NCBI GenBank assembly: GCA_016208165.1 | Contig: JACQYL010000109.1 | Location: 1-34,785, forward strand | DNA from: Deltaproteobacteria bacterium | GTDB taxonomy: Bacteria; Desulfobacterota; Desulfarculia; JACQYL01 | Length of the DNA: 34,785 nt | Reading direction: 5' to 3' | Shown here: positions 17,545-27,273 of the stretch, one piece after another | How positions within the stretch are numbered: position 1 is the stretch's first letter | Layout of the letters: each line of letters starts with the position of its first letter | Program-made: the position numbers and the translations under genes | Notes under the pieces: generated by a model | The model's database searches: none | The model's input: the letters and a program-made list of their open reading frames with translations, nothing else | Told to the model about the DNA's origin: nothing

Positions 17545-18411
17545 TCAGACCCTCTCTTCGAGTTCTTTCTGCCTTCCGAAAAGACCCGAAGGGCGCAGAA
17601 TCAGGGTGATGATAATGGCCAACAGCGCTACGACAACCTGGAATTGCGCCCCGAGGTGAACCACCGTCAGGATCTGGGCGAACCCGATGATGAAAGCGGC
17701 CAGAACCGCTCCTGTCCAGCTTCCCAACCCTCCCACCACGCATACCGCTATGGCCAGAATCAGTACGTTATAACCGGACTCGACCACGATGCTCCCCAGA
17801 GGCAGGAGCACCACGGCCGCGACCCCGGCGAAAAAGGCTCCCAAAGACATGGCTACAACGGCCATACGATCGGAATCGATGCCCAGGGTCATGGCCGCCC
17901 GTTCGTCCTGGGCCATACCTCTGAGCGCGAGACCTATGCCGGCAAAATGGACAAACGCCCACAAACCCGCCACGAGCACGGCCCCCAAGCCGACCACGAT
18001 CAGCCGTTGAAGGTCAACGGAAATTCCGAGTATACTTACGCTTCCTTCCACAAAACTCGGGAGCGTGTAGGTCGCCCCTTTGAGGCCCCCCCACCGGAGC
18101 CCCTCGAGAATGGCGAGCCCGATGGCGTAAGAAGCGATAATCTCCGAAATGGCCATGCCCCTCACCCGCACCAGAATAAACCGGTACATGATCCCGCCCA
18201 CCAGCGCTATAACGATCAGGGAGAGAAAAATAGCGATCGGATAAGGAATGCCGAGGGTATTGAGGAAGATCCAGGCAATGTAGCCTGTAAATACGTACAA
18301 CGCGCCGTGCGCGAAGTTGGGCAACCGGCATATGCCGTACACCAAAGTGAAGCCGAGGGCGATCAAGGTTAGCGATACGCTGTTGATGACGCCGTAAACG
18401 ATAATTTCCAT
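17545..18411 (-). CDS. livH: Branched-chain amino acid-type ABC transporter permease LivH
   Basis: 288 residues, ATG 18411 behind GGCGGAG. Predicted membrane helices begin with GVINSVSLTLIALGFTLVYG, with the family signature RLPNFAHGALYVFTGY and a VVGGLGSWTGAVLAAFIIG motif near the end. It is the second permease of the importer. Its stop is two bases from the livM start, so translation is coupled. The substrate-binding protein gene precedes it by 108 bases. Confidence 0.93.
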   Translation of the reverse strand: MEIIVYGVINSVSLTLIALGFTLVYGICRLPNFAHGALYVFTGYIAWIFLNTLGIPYPIAIFLSLIVIALVGGIMYRFILVRVRGMAISEIIASYAIGLAILEGLRWGGLKGATYTLPSFVEGSVSILGISVDLQRLIVVGLGAVLVAGLWAFVHFAGIGLALRGMAQDERAAMTLGIDSDRMAVVAMSLGAFFAGVAAVVLLPLGSIVVESGYNVLILAIAVCVVGGLGSWTGAVLAAFIIGFAQILTVVHLGAQFQVVVALLAIIITLILRPSGLFGRQKELEERV

Positions 18412-18519
18412 AGCTCCGCCGCTTTCGGCAAACCGGTGGATCGCCGGGGAACAAGAGGCTTCCAGTCCCCGGCGACGCGTTTGACATACCCCTGCTCGCA
18501 GCCTTCGAGTCTGGGACGT

Positions 18520-19797
18520 TTACTTCGTCATCCAGGGCGGGAGCAAAATCTTGCCCGTTGCAATGGATTCAGGGAACACGACCACGCGTTTCCTGTCCTG
18601 CCACTGGAAAATGGTGCCTACCGCTCCTTCTTTGGGATCCGTGGCCGGGATAATCTGATGGGACTTGGGATCGAATCGAATCCGACCATAAACCCCCATC
18701 AAGTCGGTCTGTTCGAGGGCTGTCACCACTTTGTCCGGCTCCAGAGAACCCGCGCGTTCAACGGCGTCTTTGATGGTATATACGGCCATATAGCTCGAAG
18801 AGGTGCCGTATCCCTCGGGCTCAATCCCCCATTTCTTCTCGTAGGCTTTTACGAATTTCTCAGTCCAGGGCGTGGCCTGGCAGGGCGCATTGCCCGCATT
18901 GACCACGTTGGCCAGGCAGTACTCGCCTTTGCCTTCCGTGGCCTCCCAGAATCCCGGCTGTTCCGCTGCGGCGATGATGGAGCCGAACGGCAAGGCCGGC
19001 ACTTTCATATCGTGCCATTGTTTCAAGAGGATAGACGTTTCCGGCATGTCCATCCAGATGAGGATCACCTGTGCGTTTTCCTTCTTTGCTTTGATCAACC
19101 CCATGGAATAATCCGTCGTGCCCGTGGGATATATGGCCGGCTCACCGATAACGGTCCAGCCTTTCCCGGCCATGATCTTGGCGATCAATTCGCCGCCGGC
19201 CCTTCCATGCGCCACGTCCTGAACCATAATAAACAACCGGTTCAGGTTATAGTCCTTCCCGATCTGTTCGAGGCATGGAATGATTTCACCGGTCACCATC
19301 CATTTGGCTTCACCGGAAATACGAAAGCAATACTTGAACTTATCGTAGTTTTCAGCCACCATTGCGTGATATTTCGGAGTAAGGGCTCCGGTGCTGAGGA
19401 TAGATATCTTTTGATATTTGGACAGTAAGCTCATGGCCGCAAGAGCCGCTTCGGAACGAACGGGCCCGCCCACAATGAAATCCGCTTTTTTCTCGAGAAT
19501 GAGTTTTTCCACGGCCAGCAAAGCCTCGCTCACCGGAACCCCCGGTTCCAGGTCCCGTGTGTCGATCACCTCGACTTCAAAGGGTCGTTTCTCGCCGCCG
19601 ACGTCCACCCCGCCCTGGGCATTAATTTCCTCCACGGCCAGTCGGATCGCTCTTTCCGCGTCCCATCCGTATAGAAAGGCCGTGGAAAGGGGACACCCGA
19701 GCACAATGGGTTCCGCCGCCGCAGCCGGCGGCGCGAATGCGGTTATGGAAACACAAAACGCCAACACCGTCACAAGGACAAACCATCCGGTTTTCAT
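18520..19797 (-). CDS. livK: Periplasmic substrate-binding protein of the Liv-type transporter
   Basis: 425 residues from ATG 19797 with AGAGGAGAGA upstream; the open frame extends to 19863 but without a ribosome site. Residues 1-29 form a Sec signal (ending AAAAEP). The mature part has the type I periplasmic-binding fold: IVLGCPLSTAFLYGWDAERAI, the AEEINAQGGVDV-type segment, and a GVYGRIRFDP.SHQ ending. It binds the substrate and delivers it to LivH-LivM. The acyl-CoA ligase downstream suggests an organic acid rather than an amino acid. First gene of the liv operon. Confidence 0.9.
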   Translation of the reverse strand: MKTGWFVLVTVLAFCVSITAFAPPAAAAEPIVLGCPLSTAFLYGWDAERAIRLAVEEINAQGGVDVGGEKRPFEVEVIDTRDLEPGVPVSEALLAVEKLILEKKADFIVGGPVRSEAALAAMSLLSKYQKISILSTGALTPKYHAMVAENYDKFKYCFRISGEAKWMVTGEIIPCLEQIGKDYNLNRLFIMVQDVAHGRAGGELIAKIMAGKGWTVIGEPAIYPTGTTDYSMGLIKAKKENAQVILIWMDMPETSILLKQWHDMKVPALPFGSIIAAAEQPGFWEATEGKGEYCLANVVNAGNAPCQATPWTEKFVKAYEKKWGIEPEGYGTSSSYMAVYTIKDAVERAGSLEPDKVVTALEQTDLMGVYGRIRFDPKSHQIIPATDPKEGAVGTIFQWQDRKRVVVFPESIATGKILLPPWMTK

Positions 19798-20364
19798 GAC
19801 AATCTCTCCTCTTCTGAAGGTTGGGATCTTCATTGGATCGACTGAATACCTGTCGTTTAACATCCTCGTGGGCTTTCTAGCGCCGGGCTCGGGTCACCAA
19901 TGAGGACCATAATGCCCGGATGGGGTTCCATAGGATTTGAAATCCGGAAACCGCTGTCAGGTGAGACGCGCCGAACAACGGCGAACATTCCAAATTGATT
20001 GAATTCAGCTATGAAACATCGGGCCCAGGGAAGTTGCTCTCGTGGAACGGGGCCGCGCATCCAAACGTCAGGCCGAGGGACCGTCTGGTTTCGATCTCTT
20101 GCATTCCAAGCTGCAGATTAGACACAGTGAAGGGATAAATGAGTGAATAGTATTTAGCATATAGAAGAAGGCATGTAAACCGCAAAGGCCTCGTCTCGCC
20201 CATAAGGATGCGACGGCGCATGATCGAAAACGCCGTCATTATCGGGGGAACACCCTGGAACCCGTCTTTGGCGGACTCCCGCGCACTCTCCTCATGAATG
20301 CATACAAAAAATCATCGCAGGGCGGACGCGCTCGAGCCTCGATCTGCATTGCAGACGAGACCCT
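19798..20364. other. Gene-free region upstream of livK
   Basis: About 570 bases between the di-haem protein and livK, both on the minus strand. It should contain the liv promoter, but no box stands out. Open frames here lack protein character. Confidence 0.4.
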
Positions 20365-21807
20365 TCACTCAGAAAACACGGACCAACGATCGATTCGGTC
20401 GCCGTTCTCATGTTGGACAGCCGGATTATCCACGGGAGTCCGCAAACAATACAGGAAGGCGATCACATGATCGGCTCTATCTACAGGAAGGGAAACGAAC
20501 TCGTCCCGCGCGTTCTGAGCTTCACCGCCGTGCAGCAGGATCGCTTCTCTGAGCGTCAGGGCTCGGCCGTCGTGAAGATAAGGAGCCGTGTCGCGCACAC
20601 CCCACAGTCGGGCCGTAATGAACTCCCGGTTTCTTTGGTCATCCACAAGATCAAATGACTCTTTCAGTTGAGATCCCATATCGTGCCGCTTCAGATCGGA
20701 AAACAGAGGCGCCAGAATGCCCCCGTTATCGTTCAGCGTGAACCCGGCGGTCTCCGATAGATCCGATTCATAATACACATTGGCTCCCGGGTCCGTGTCT
20801 ATTTCCGGGTAAGCGTAAGCGAGGGAGCGGCTTTCGGAATTGAGAAAAGGCCTGTGGCAAAAAGCGCAACCGATACGGACAAACGCAGCCAATCCTCTCA
20901 TGGCGCTCATGTCAAGACCTTCCATTACGGGTGACGGGAGATTGGTGTTGAAAATATGTAATACCGAAAGCTCACCCACAAGAATCTCATCCCCGACACC
21001 GTCTCCATCTCCGTCCACCCCTTCCCCCACCTCCTCCACGGGCTCCATGCCGAAATGAAATCGCATGGCCGCCACATCGAAGTCGCGCACTGTAGCAAAT
21101 TCCCCCTTTCTCCCAAAGGGTCGTACCACAAGATCCTCATCCATGCCTTCAACTTCCGACGTATCGAGACCTCCTTGTCCGTCCGCCACAATGCTTCCGA
21201 ACGACACTCCTTTTGTCTCGAGGGGCACTCTAATGGACGGTTTAGAAAAGGCTTCGGCCCTCAGTTGCTGCAAGCGGACGGTCATTTCCTTGGCCACGAG
21301 TTCCACGCCCCCCGAACCAAAAAGAAACGGCGGGTTGATAAGCCGGCCATTGAACTTTCCGGGCTGGGATTCGGCCACATCCACAAAACTCGGCATGAAA
21401 ATGACACTGCCGCCGGCGCCCGCCACGCCCCCAATACCCAATGTGGCCGGAATCGTCGAGTTCCGTGTAATGAAATGGCATTCGAGGCAGGTCTGGGCGT
21501 CCAGTCCGTTCACCCGAAGGAACGTTCCGTTCCCTTGGAGGGAGGGCCGGGCGCCGAACGATCGGGGATCCATCGAAGCATCGTAGGGACCGTCGCCGTA
21601 CCCGTCGAACTTGTTGAAAGGCGTGGTGAACATCCTCCCGCCTGCTTCGATCATCTGGTCGACAGAAAGGCCCGCTTCAATCTGAGCCTGGGTCGTTCGG
21701 TCGGGTCCGAGATTCGGTCCCTCCCCCGTTGACGATTCGGCGGAGTGCGCCATCAAAGGACAGAGGACACATAACATTGCAAGAACACTGATTCCCACTT
21801 TGTACAT
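20365..21807 (-). CDS. Exported di-haem oxidoreductase (putative cytochrome peroxidase)
   Basis: 480 residues from ATG 21807, preceded by AAAGGAAAACGATC. A Sec signal ends near residue 23 (AHSA). Two haem c sites: CLECH (107-111) and CAFCH (314-318). Between them lies VDGDGDGVGDE (about 264-274), an Asp/Gly loop like a calcium-binding site, which fits the family's bound calcium. The end carries RLWGVRDTAPYLHDGRALTLREAILLHGGEA, as in di-haem oxidoreductases related to MauG/CcpA. It acts in the periplasm. The substrate is not known: peroxide is possible, but the long spacing between haems differs from classical peroxidases. It is the second such protein in the window. Confidence 0.85.
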   Translation of the reverse strand: MYKVGISVLAMLCVLCPLMAHSAESSTGEGPNLGPDRTTQAQIEAGLSVDQMIEAGGRMFTTPFNKFDGYGDGPYDASMDPRSFGARPSLQGNGTFLRVNGLDAQTCLECHFITRNSTIPATLGIGGVAGAGGSVIFMPSFVDVAESQPGKFNGRLINPPFLFGSGGVELVAKEMTVRLQQLRAEAFSKPSIRVPLETKGVSFGSIVADGQGGLDTSEVEGMDEDLVVRPFGRKGEFATVRDFDVAAMRFHFGMEPVEEVGEGVDGDGDGVGDEILVGELSVLHIFNTNLPSPVMEGLDMSAMRGLAAFVRIGCAFCHRPFLNSESRSLAYAYPEIDTDPGANVYYESDLSETAGFTLNDNGGILAPLFSDLKRHDMGSQLKESFDLVDDQRNREFITARLWGVRDTAPYLHDGRALTLREAILLHGGEAQNARDEFVSLPVDRADHVIAFLYCLRTPVDNPAVQHENGDRIDRWSVFSE

Positions 21808-22309
21808 GATCGTTTTCCTTTTTTTGCGATTGCCCCAAGGCAATAGGTTATTGCGACCCGCCGAAGCACCGGATGTACCGGAAAGAATCACTCTCTCGAA
21901 TCGTCACAGAGGCATCCGGAACACACGACGTTGTGCGAAGTAAAAACATATTGTACTACGCGGTCAACATGAACGAAAGGCCCTGCTTTTGCTTGTCGCC
22001 TTTTATCCGACGGTTGTATGGCCGAAGAGAAAGAAACGGCCTGTGCCCTTTTGTCGAGAATGCCGGAAAATGCAGGGAAACACTTAAGGAAACATTCGAG
22101 GAATTGCTTGTCTGAAAAGAACGCGTGTCTTTCTGACAGGGTTGGTTGTTGCATTGGCCATCAGCGCTTTCGGATGGAAGGCGGAAGATGCTCCGGCAAA
22201 CAGCTTGGATTCGCACCAGACCACGTGCGGATAGGCGCAATCACTCCTGCAGCCACGCCCTGCTGTTTGGAGGGAAGTCCTTGCGAACTGACAAAAACCC
22301 TTGTACAAG
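21808..22309. other. Gene-free region with a signal-peptide-like fragment
   Basis: No supported gene. On the plus strand at about 22116-22226 a short frame without a start codon reads RVFLTGLVVALAISAFGWKA, like an export signal, and ends at once in TAG (about 22230). It may be the remnant of an exported protein. Confidence 0.3.
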
Positions 22310-22344
22310 CCGTGCATTTCATCGGCTCCCAATGAAACGCACGG
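22310..22344 (-). terminator. Terminator of the cold-shock gene
   Basis: CCGTGCATTTCAT (22310-22322) pairs with ATGAAACGCACGG (22332-22344) with a single mismatch and a 9-base loop. It lies 20 bases after the csp stop. On the minus strand the stem is followed by GGGTTTTTG after about ten bases, so the U run is offset. Confidence 0.6.
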
Positions 22345-22364
22345 CTGTCTTTCCGGACGGTCGA

Positions 22365-22565
22365 TTAAACTACCGTGACATTTACTGCAGCGGGACCCTT
22401 TCGTCCCTGCTCGATGTCAAACGTGACCCGGTCCCCTTCATTGAGAGACTTGAAGCCGGATCCGATGATACCGGAATGATGAACGAATACGTCCGGACCG
22501 TCTTCCTGTTCGATGAATCCATACCCTTTTTGATCGCTGAACCATTTTACAGTCCCATTCGCCAT
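22365..22565 (-). CDS. Cold-shock protein (CspA family)
   Basis: 66 residues, the normal length. The OB-fold RNA-binding motifs [14 protein letters not shown] (RNP1) and DVFVHHSGI (RNP2) are intact. ATG 22565 is preceded by AAAGGAGGAC. It binds single-stranded RNA or DNA and prevents structure at low temperature or stress. The 5' region is AT-rich over about 30 bases, but no long structured leader is obvious. The gene is monocistronic with its own terminator. Confidence 0.96.
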   Translation of the reverse strand: MANGTVKWFSDQKGYGFIEQEDGPDVFVHHSGIIGSGFKSLNEGDRVTFDIEQGRKGPAAVNVTVV

Positions 22566-23438
22566 AGTAGTGTCCTCCTTTAAATATAATTACCATGGTT
22601 CCAGACTTCAGGTCACCACTCTGACAAATGGCTCTCCCTTAAGAACGAAACCAGCTTACTAACGCATCAGTTCCTTTGCTATTAGCCGATTATAAACCAA
22701 TGTCTTGTCAAAACAGGACATGCACACACAAGAGGCTCGAGAGTGCCTCCTTCCGCATACTCCTACCGGTTCAACACCAGGAAAGACGCTGGAAGGAATG
22801 CAACCACTCGTAATCTTTTGGTATGTCATGCACCACTCGGGTCGACCTTCTGGAACGAATCTGGGATTCGGGGCCGGGGCGCAGGTCGAGCCGGGCAAAC
22901 AAATCCTTCTCCAACTACGCGGTACGTGTCAGCGGCCGCTTAGACCTATCCGAAAGCCGGCCCCTATTTGGCGCCGCTCCCGGGACGCGCGCAACGGACA
23001 ACCGCCGTCCATGCGCCATCCTTGAATGAATCCAATATCTCCTGCATTGGGCTTTCTGGGCGACTATGCCAGGAGGGCCTTTTTCCGGGGTGTTTAGCCG
23101 GCATAAGCTCCGGCCGTTTTGTACGAGGGTTTCCATCTCCGGGGGGTCCGTAGGACCGACGCTGTAAACCACCTGGGCGCGTACATAACCCTGGTCCAAA
23201 TAACGATGATTTGGGGCGAGGCGGACGCACTCTCTCTCTGGGAGTTGTCCCTGTGCTTACTAACATTCTGTCATACATACGCGATTATTTTTTAGCACGG
23301 AAATTATACAAGATAAAGCAGAAAAAGAGCAACATCCCGCTCTTTTTACAAAACGATTTCACCCACTACCATGCCGAGGCGTGATGGAAGAATACGTGCA
23401 ATCCGGCTGGGCCCCCGCTTTCTATCTTCTGACATTTT
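22566..23438. other. Gene-free stretch
   Basis: About 870 bases without a convincing gene; several overlapping open frames exist on both strands, but none has protein character. Near 22690-22725 there is an imperfect palindrome around TGTCTTG-N6-CAGGACA, a possible operator upstream of the cold-shock gene. Probably degenerate sequence. Confidence 0.4.
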
Positions 23439-24113
23439 CTAAGGAATTCGTTTCCGAAATAAATTCTCGCCGGCATCCTTCGAAGATCTGATTATCTTGG
23501 CGGGGTTTCCATAGGCTAGCACGTTGGGCGGGAGGTCGTTCACCACATTCGAAGCGGAACCCACCACAGTATGATGTCCTATCAAAGTGTTGTTGATAAC
23601 TACGCTTCCGGACAAAATGTAGGCATGTGCTCCTATCGACACCCTTCCGGAGCAGCTTACGGCCGGTCCGACAAAAACGTAATCGCCGAGAGCGTTTTCG
23701 TGGCTGATCAGCGAGCTCGGGCATAGGATACAATGGTTGCCTATCGTTACATCCACTCCGATACGTACACCGAACATAATGACGGCGCCCTGCCCTATTT
23801 CCGCATGTCTGGATATGCTTGCGGCGGGGTGTATGGCATCCACAAAATTGAATTTCGGGGATATGGATTCAATGTTTGACACAATCCGGGATCGGATGCG
23901 GCCGTCCGCTATGGCCACTATGCCGCCGAACACGCGCCGGATGGTTTCCTCTTTTTCTTTCTGATCTACTATTACCGGATACCCCAGCAGCGTGTCGGCA
24001 CTGTTCTCGTCGTCGTCGAGCACACCCGCAATACGGTACAAATCCTGATCTTCGATAACGTCAATCACTGTCCTGCCATGGCCACCGGCGCCATATACAA
24101 TAATATCTTCCAT
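23439..24113 (-). CDS. NeuD/PglD-type sugar O- or N-acyltransferase
   Basis: 224 residues, ATG 24113 behind GAGGG. The N-terminal Rossmann-like part starts with IIVYGAGGHGRTVIDVI and binds the nucleotide-sugar substrate. The C-terminal half is a left-handed beta helix with hexapeptide repeats (from about residue 98: ASISRHAEIGQGAVIMFGVRIGV, then GDYVFVGPAVSCSGRVSIGAHAYILSG). The end NVLAYGNPAKII is typical. It would acylate a sugar for surface polysaccharide or glycoprotein, but no glycan genes are nearby, so it is an isolated copy. The specificity cannot be read from sequence. Confidence 0.9.
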   Translation of the reverse strand: MEDIIVYGAGGHGRTVIDVIEDQDLYRIAGVLDDDENSADTLLGYPVIVDQKEKEETIRRVFGGIVAIADGRIRSRIVSNIESISPKFNFVDAIHPAASISRHAEIGQGAVIMFGVRIGVDVTIGNHCILCPSSLISHENALGDYVFVGPAVSCSGRVSIGAHAYILSGSVVINNTLIGHHTVVGSASNVVNDLPPNVLAYGNPAKIIRSSKDAGENLFRKRIP

Positions 24114-25241
24114 CCAAGGGCCCTCACTATATTGTCAAAAGAGAACCATTCGGATCACGGGGCAGCTTCCGTCTCTGTCTTGAAAAAACGCCTTTCAGGG
24201 CGAACGGGCAATACGTGTTCCGTGACTTCCGGCTTTCCCGGAAATCGTCCGCCGATATAGAGGCGTTCCGGTCGAACGGCCGACCTCCAGTGACAAGCCA
24301 AGTATCGCAGCTGGTATCTTGTCTATATCAGAACTGGAAACCTTATAGCCAATGGGAATATGGAAAAGCAACCTTGAACCTGCTTCGAAAGGATCCTACC
24401 GGATGAGTCGTCTTGGGCATAATCGCGCCCCAAAACGCAGGAGCCAACTTCAGATCGGCGAATAAGAGGCGTCACGCACGCTCACATCAGCAAACCTCGA
24501 CTGGTGAAAAGAAAGGGGCGCCCCCGTAGAACGAAATAACGGAGCTTACGTCGAATGCGAGGGCTCCATCGAGCGCATTCGGTGTTCAATAGGTCTCCTT
24601 CGGCAAAGCCGAACGCCGGCGGCTCCCATAAGGACCTGGGCATGACCCGAGGATACTCGAGTGCCCTTCTCAGCCCGCAATCCGGACGATCCCTCCGGCT
24701 CATGGACTTCCGATGAACCATTCGGCGCGCCGGTTCAAACGCCTATTCGCTTCAATGCTCGACACCCCGGATTCGAAGCTTTGCACGTTTCGGGCAACCC
24801 GATCATACAGACATCTGATGTGTGGTTCTAAAACAGCCAAAAACGGTCGTTCAGACACTCTTAAAGTCGTCTTCATCCACCGGTATCACTCGTTCGGGAC
24901 TGATTTCCGCGGCCGTTCTATCGGGTATACCCTTGTGCTTGGCGCCTTGCCGGGGAGTCGAGGCGATTGTAGGTCAGGCATACACCGATATCCCCGCAAA
25001 CGCCACAGAAAAGATCTTGTTTCAAGCGCTCCGCAATCTCTCATTGGATTCCGATTTCACTGCGCTCCTTAAGAACGCACCGAATGAATTGTTTAACCGA
25101 GATCAACGTACAAATGGTATTCGTTGCTTCCCAAGCCTCGTGCATGAATACAGTAGTCCTTATCTTCTTATTAGGGTTTTACCTTATTTCTAAACCATCG
25201 CGGCTTGACTATCCTGAGGACAATTAAGGAGGTAGATTTCT
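24114..25241. other. Gene-free stretch of about 1.1 kb
   Basis: I find no gene I can support. On the minus strand around 24845-24920 a reading frame ends with ISPERVIPVDEDDFK before a stop, like the C-terminus of a lost protein. Plus-strand frames in 24713-25193 have no recognisable character. No tRNA, repeat array or insertion sequence is visible. The stretch is probably decayed. Confidence 0.4.
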
Positions 25242-25532
25242 ATGAGTGACAAATCGCGGGTACTTATCGAGTTCATCGTCAGGCACTTGGTGGATCATCC
25301 GGAACAGGTTATCATTGAAGAAATCGGCAGCGACCTCACAAAGATTGTGCGAATCAAGGTGGGAGGAGGAGATTCGGGCAAGGTCATCGGCAGGCAGGGA
25401 CGAACCGCCGGTGCGCTTCGCACCATCCTCACGGCTTCGGCGGCCAAGGAAAACAAGCGTGCGGTGCTCGAAATCATCGATGGGAAACGACATGAGATGC
25501 AGGGCGCCCTTGTCGCAGCCAACATGCCCTGA
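25242..25532 (+). CDS. khpA: KH-domain RNA-binding protein (KhpA/YlqC family)
   Basis: 96 residues, slightly longer than the 75-80 usual for the family. ATG 25242 has a strong AAGGAGG site. The single KH domain has the expected VGGGDSGKVIGRQGRTAGALR with the GRQG loop, followed by LEIIDGK. KhpA binds RNA, often with KhpB, and influences cell division and translation. In most bacteria it is found between rpsP and rimM; here it stands alone in a gene-poor stretch and so may be a second copy. Confidence 0.9.
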   Translation: MSDKSRVLIEFIVRHLVDHPEQVIIEEIGSDLTKIVRIKVGGGDSGKVIGRQGRTAGALRTILTASAAKENKRAVLEIIDGKRHEMQGALVAANMP

Positions 25533-26313
25533 GTATCGTTGAGCGCCCATAGAAGTTCGGAATAAAGGTTCACGCAGAGCGCTGAACATAGCGGGGGGTG
25601 GGCCTCTCGTCGTCACGAGACCACTCGTCCATCCCAGGTTCTCACACTGTCGGATGTGGGCCCGCTCCTGTTCAACCGTTCCCGCCGGAACGGCGGGGGG
25701 CATTTGTAACAGCTACACAGGCGGTGGACCTTTGGATGAGGACCCCTTTCGTTTTGACTTTAGGGTGTGCAGTCTTCGACACCATGGGGCCCTCGACATC
25801 GTGTCGGTCAGTCGAGCCTTTTGGAACTCCGCGTGGATCAGGGGGTGGCAATGAGGCGTTTCCTCACACCACCCGCCTGAAAACGGCGGGGCACTCGTAA
25901 ACCTGAGCAGTGGGACAACCGCCCAAGGACCTCCACAGGCCGCCGGGATGTTCCAGCGAGAACGCACGATCATCCCCCATTTGACTGGCACGTTCTCGCC
26001 AACCTTTCGATATTGCTTTTCTTACTCTGCCGCAGAGCGAACTGTCGAACTCAGGATGAAGGCCGTGTGAGATGGGCGTTTCCTTCTATTTCCGCGAGAA
26101 GTCAAGTGCCGGAGTAGGGGAGCACAAGTCACCGGAAATCTTCTACCTGAGCGGCTTACGAGTGATAGGACCGGAAATCTGGTGAAAACCGTATTTATCT
26201 GCATCTTTGTCGAGTTTAATTTGGCTTGCACCAAGCAACCTGACAACAGAGGGGGCGCGGTTCGAAGGAAGACGTAACTCCTCAGAGGAAGAGGGAACCG
26301 AAAGGAGGTGTGT
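25533..26313. other. Gene-free stretch with a short direct repeat
   Basis: No supported gene. An AACGGCGGGG.CA.T.GTAA sequence occurs near 25688 and again near 25882, perhaps a repeat element. Stem-forming pieces occur, but none matches an RNA family I know. Confidence 0.35.
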
Positions 26314-26541
26314 ATGGTGAGAATCAAAAGGATAGTAGTGGGGTTGGCTTTTTTGACATTCATCTGCGCCTGCTCTGGTATGAGTACGAGAGAACAACGC
26401 ATATTGAGTGGAGGAGCCATCGGGGCCGGCGCTGGCGCGGGTATATCCGTGTTGACCGGTGGAAGCGTAGCCGCGGGTTCAGCAATTGGCGCTGCTGCAG
26501 GTGCGCTTGGTGGATTCCTTTATGATGAATCAAAGAAGTAA
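26314..26541 (+). CDS. Small glycine-zipper lipoprotein
   Basis: 75 residues from ATG 26314, five bases after AAAGGAGG. A signal peptide ends in a lipobox-like FICAC. The mature part is a glycine zipper: SGGAIGAGAGAGIS, then GSVAAGSAIGAAAGALGG, as in YMGG- or SlyB-type lipoproteins. It is an outer-membrane or periplasmic lipoprotein whose zipper can insert into the membrane. First of four plus-strand genes for exported proteins. Confidence 0.8.
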   Translation: MVRIKRIVVGLAFLTFICACSGMSTREQRILSGGAIGAGAGAGISVLTGGSVAAGSAIGAAAGALGGFLYDESKK

Positions 26542-26582
26542 CGAGAACACAGATGGTGAGACTGTGTGAGGGGGTGAAAGAT

Positions 26583-27197
26583 ATGAAATATTTTACCATA
26601 CTGATTTCTCTGATCTCATTATTCCTGCAGATTCAGTCCGTTCATGGGGCAGTGTATCAAAGCGACCTTGGCTATTCTATCGATGTTCCTGAAGGTTGGA
26701 CTATTTTCAGTAAAGGAAACGCTAGGGAAAAGCCTCAAATTATAGAAGCTGCGATGAACAGGGCGAAAGGCGATGAGGGGCTCAGCGCGATACCTTCCAA
26801 CGTGTTGAACCGGGTCAAAGAATTACTGATGGGGGAGAAAATAGACTATTACCAAAGCGGAGAACCACGATTCACCATTTCAGTGTACAAGGGAACCGGA
26901 GAGCTTCCGGTCTCATCGGACAAGGTCGAAGCGTTCTGCAAATCCTTGGCGGAAGACTTCGACAAGCAAGGCGATAACGGCATAAAGCTCCACGAGTGCA
27001 GTATCAAACAGATTGATGGTCGCCGGGCGGTCTATCTGATCGCGGATGACTATTGGAAGAACAAGAAGTATATCCAATACCAGATCCAAAAGGGCCAGGA
27101 CGAGATCCTCTTTGTTACTGCCAACTCTATGGAAAAGCCCTTTTCCGAAATGAGCAACGAGTTCGATACGATCATACACTCACTCGAAACGGAATGA
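26583..27197 (+). CDS. Exported protein of unknown function, PsbP-like fold possible
   Basis: 204 residues from ATG 26583 behind GAGGGGGTGAAAG. A Sec signal occupies the first 22 residues (FLQIQSVHG). The following QSDLGYSIDVPEGWTIF is the kind of start seen in PsbP/DcrB-type domains of periplasmic proteins. Later segments (RRAVYLIADDYWKNKKYIQYQI, ILFVTANSMEKPFSEM) fit the final strands of such a fold. No catalytic residues can be named. It belongs to the lipoprotein cluster around it. Confidence 0.65.
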   Translation: MKYFTILISLISLFLQIQSVHGAVYQSDLGYSIDVPEGWTIFSKGNAREKPQIIEAAMNRAKGDEGLSAIPSNVLNRVKELLMGEKIDYYQSGEPRFTISVYKGTGELPVSSDKVEAFCKSLAEDFDKQGDNGIKLHECSIKQIDGRRAVYLIADDYWKNKKYIQYQIQKGQDEILFVTANSMEKPFSEMSNEFDTIIHSLETE

Positions 27198-27273
27198 GCA
27201 AATGGAAGCCTATGCCGATGTTCCAGATGGCCCGTAATTCGGGCTCATAATTTGGCTTAGAGAGGAGGAGTAT

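Noticed and set aside
22964-23278. Minus-strand frame of 104 codons as a gene
   Set aside because: Arg/Pro/Gly-rich composition, no ribosome site, and no better than the frames overlapping it.
24713-25193. Plus-strand open frames of 119 and 123 codons as genes
   Set aside because: No ribosome site, no recognisable motif, overlapping each other, and high Ser/Arg content typical of shadow frames.
25533-26313. Structured non-coding RNA in the gene-free stretch
   Set aside because: Some short stems can be drawn, but there is no match to tmRNA, 6S, SRP or RNase P features, and no promoter-terminator pair.
26640-26700. CRISPR array or other tandem repeats
   Set aside because: No repeat-spacer pattern was found here or anywhere in the window.
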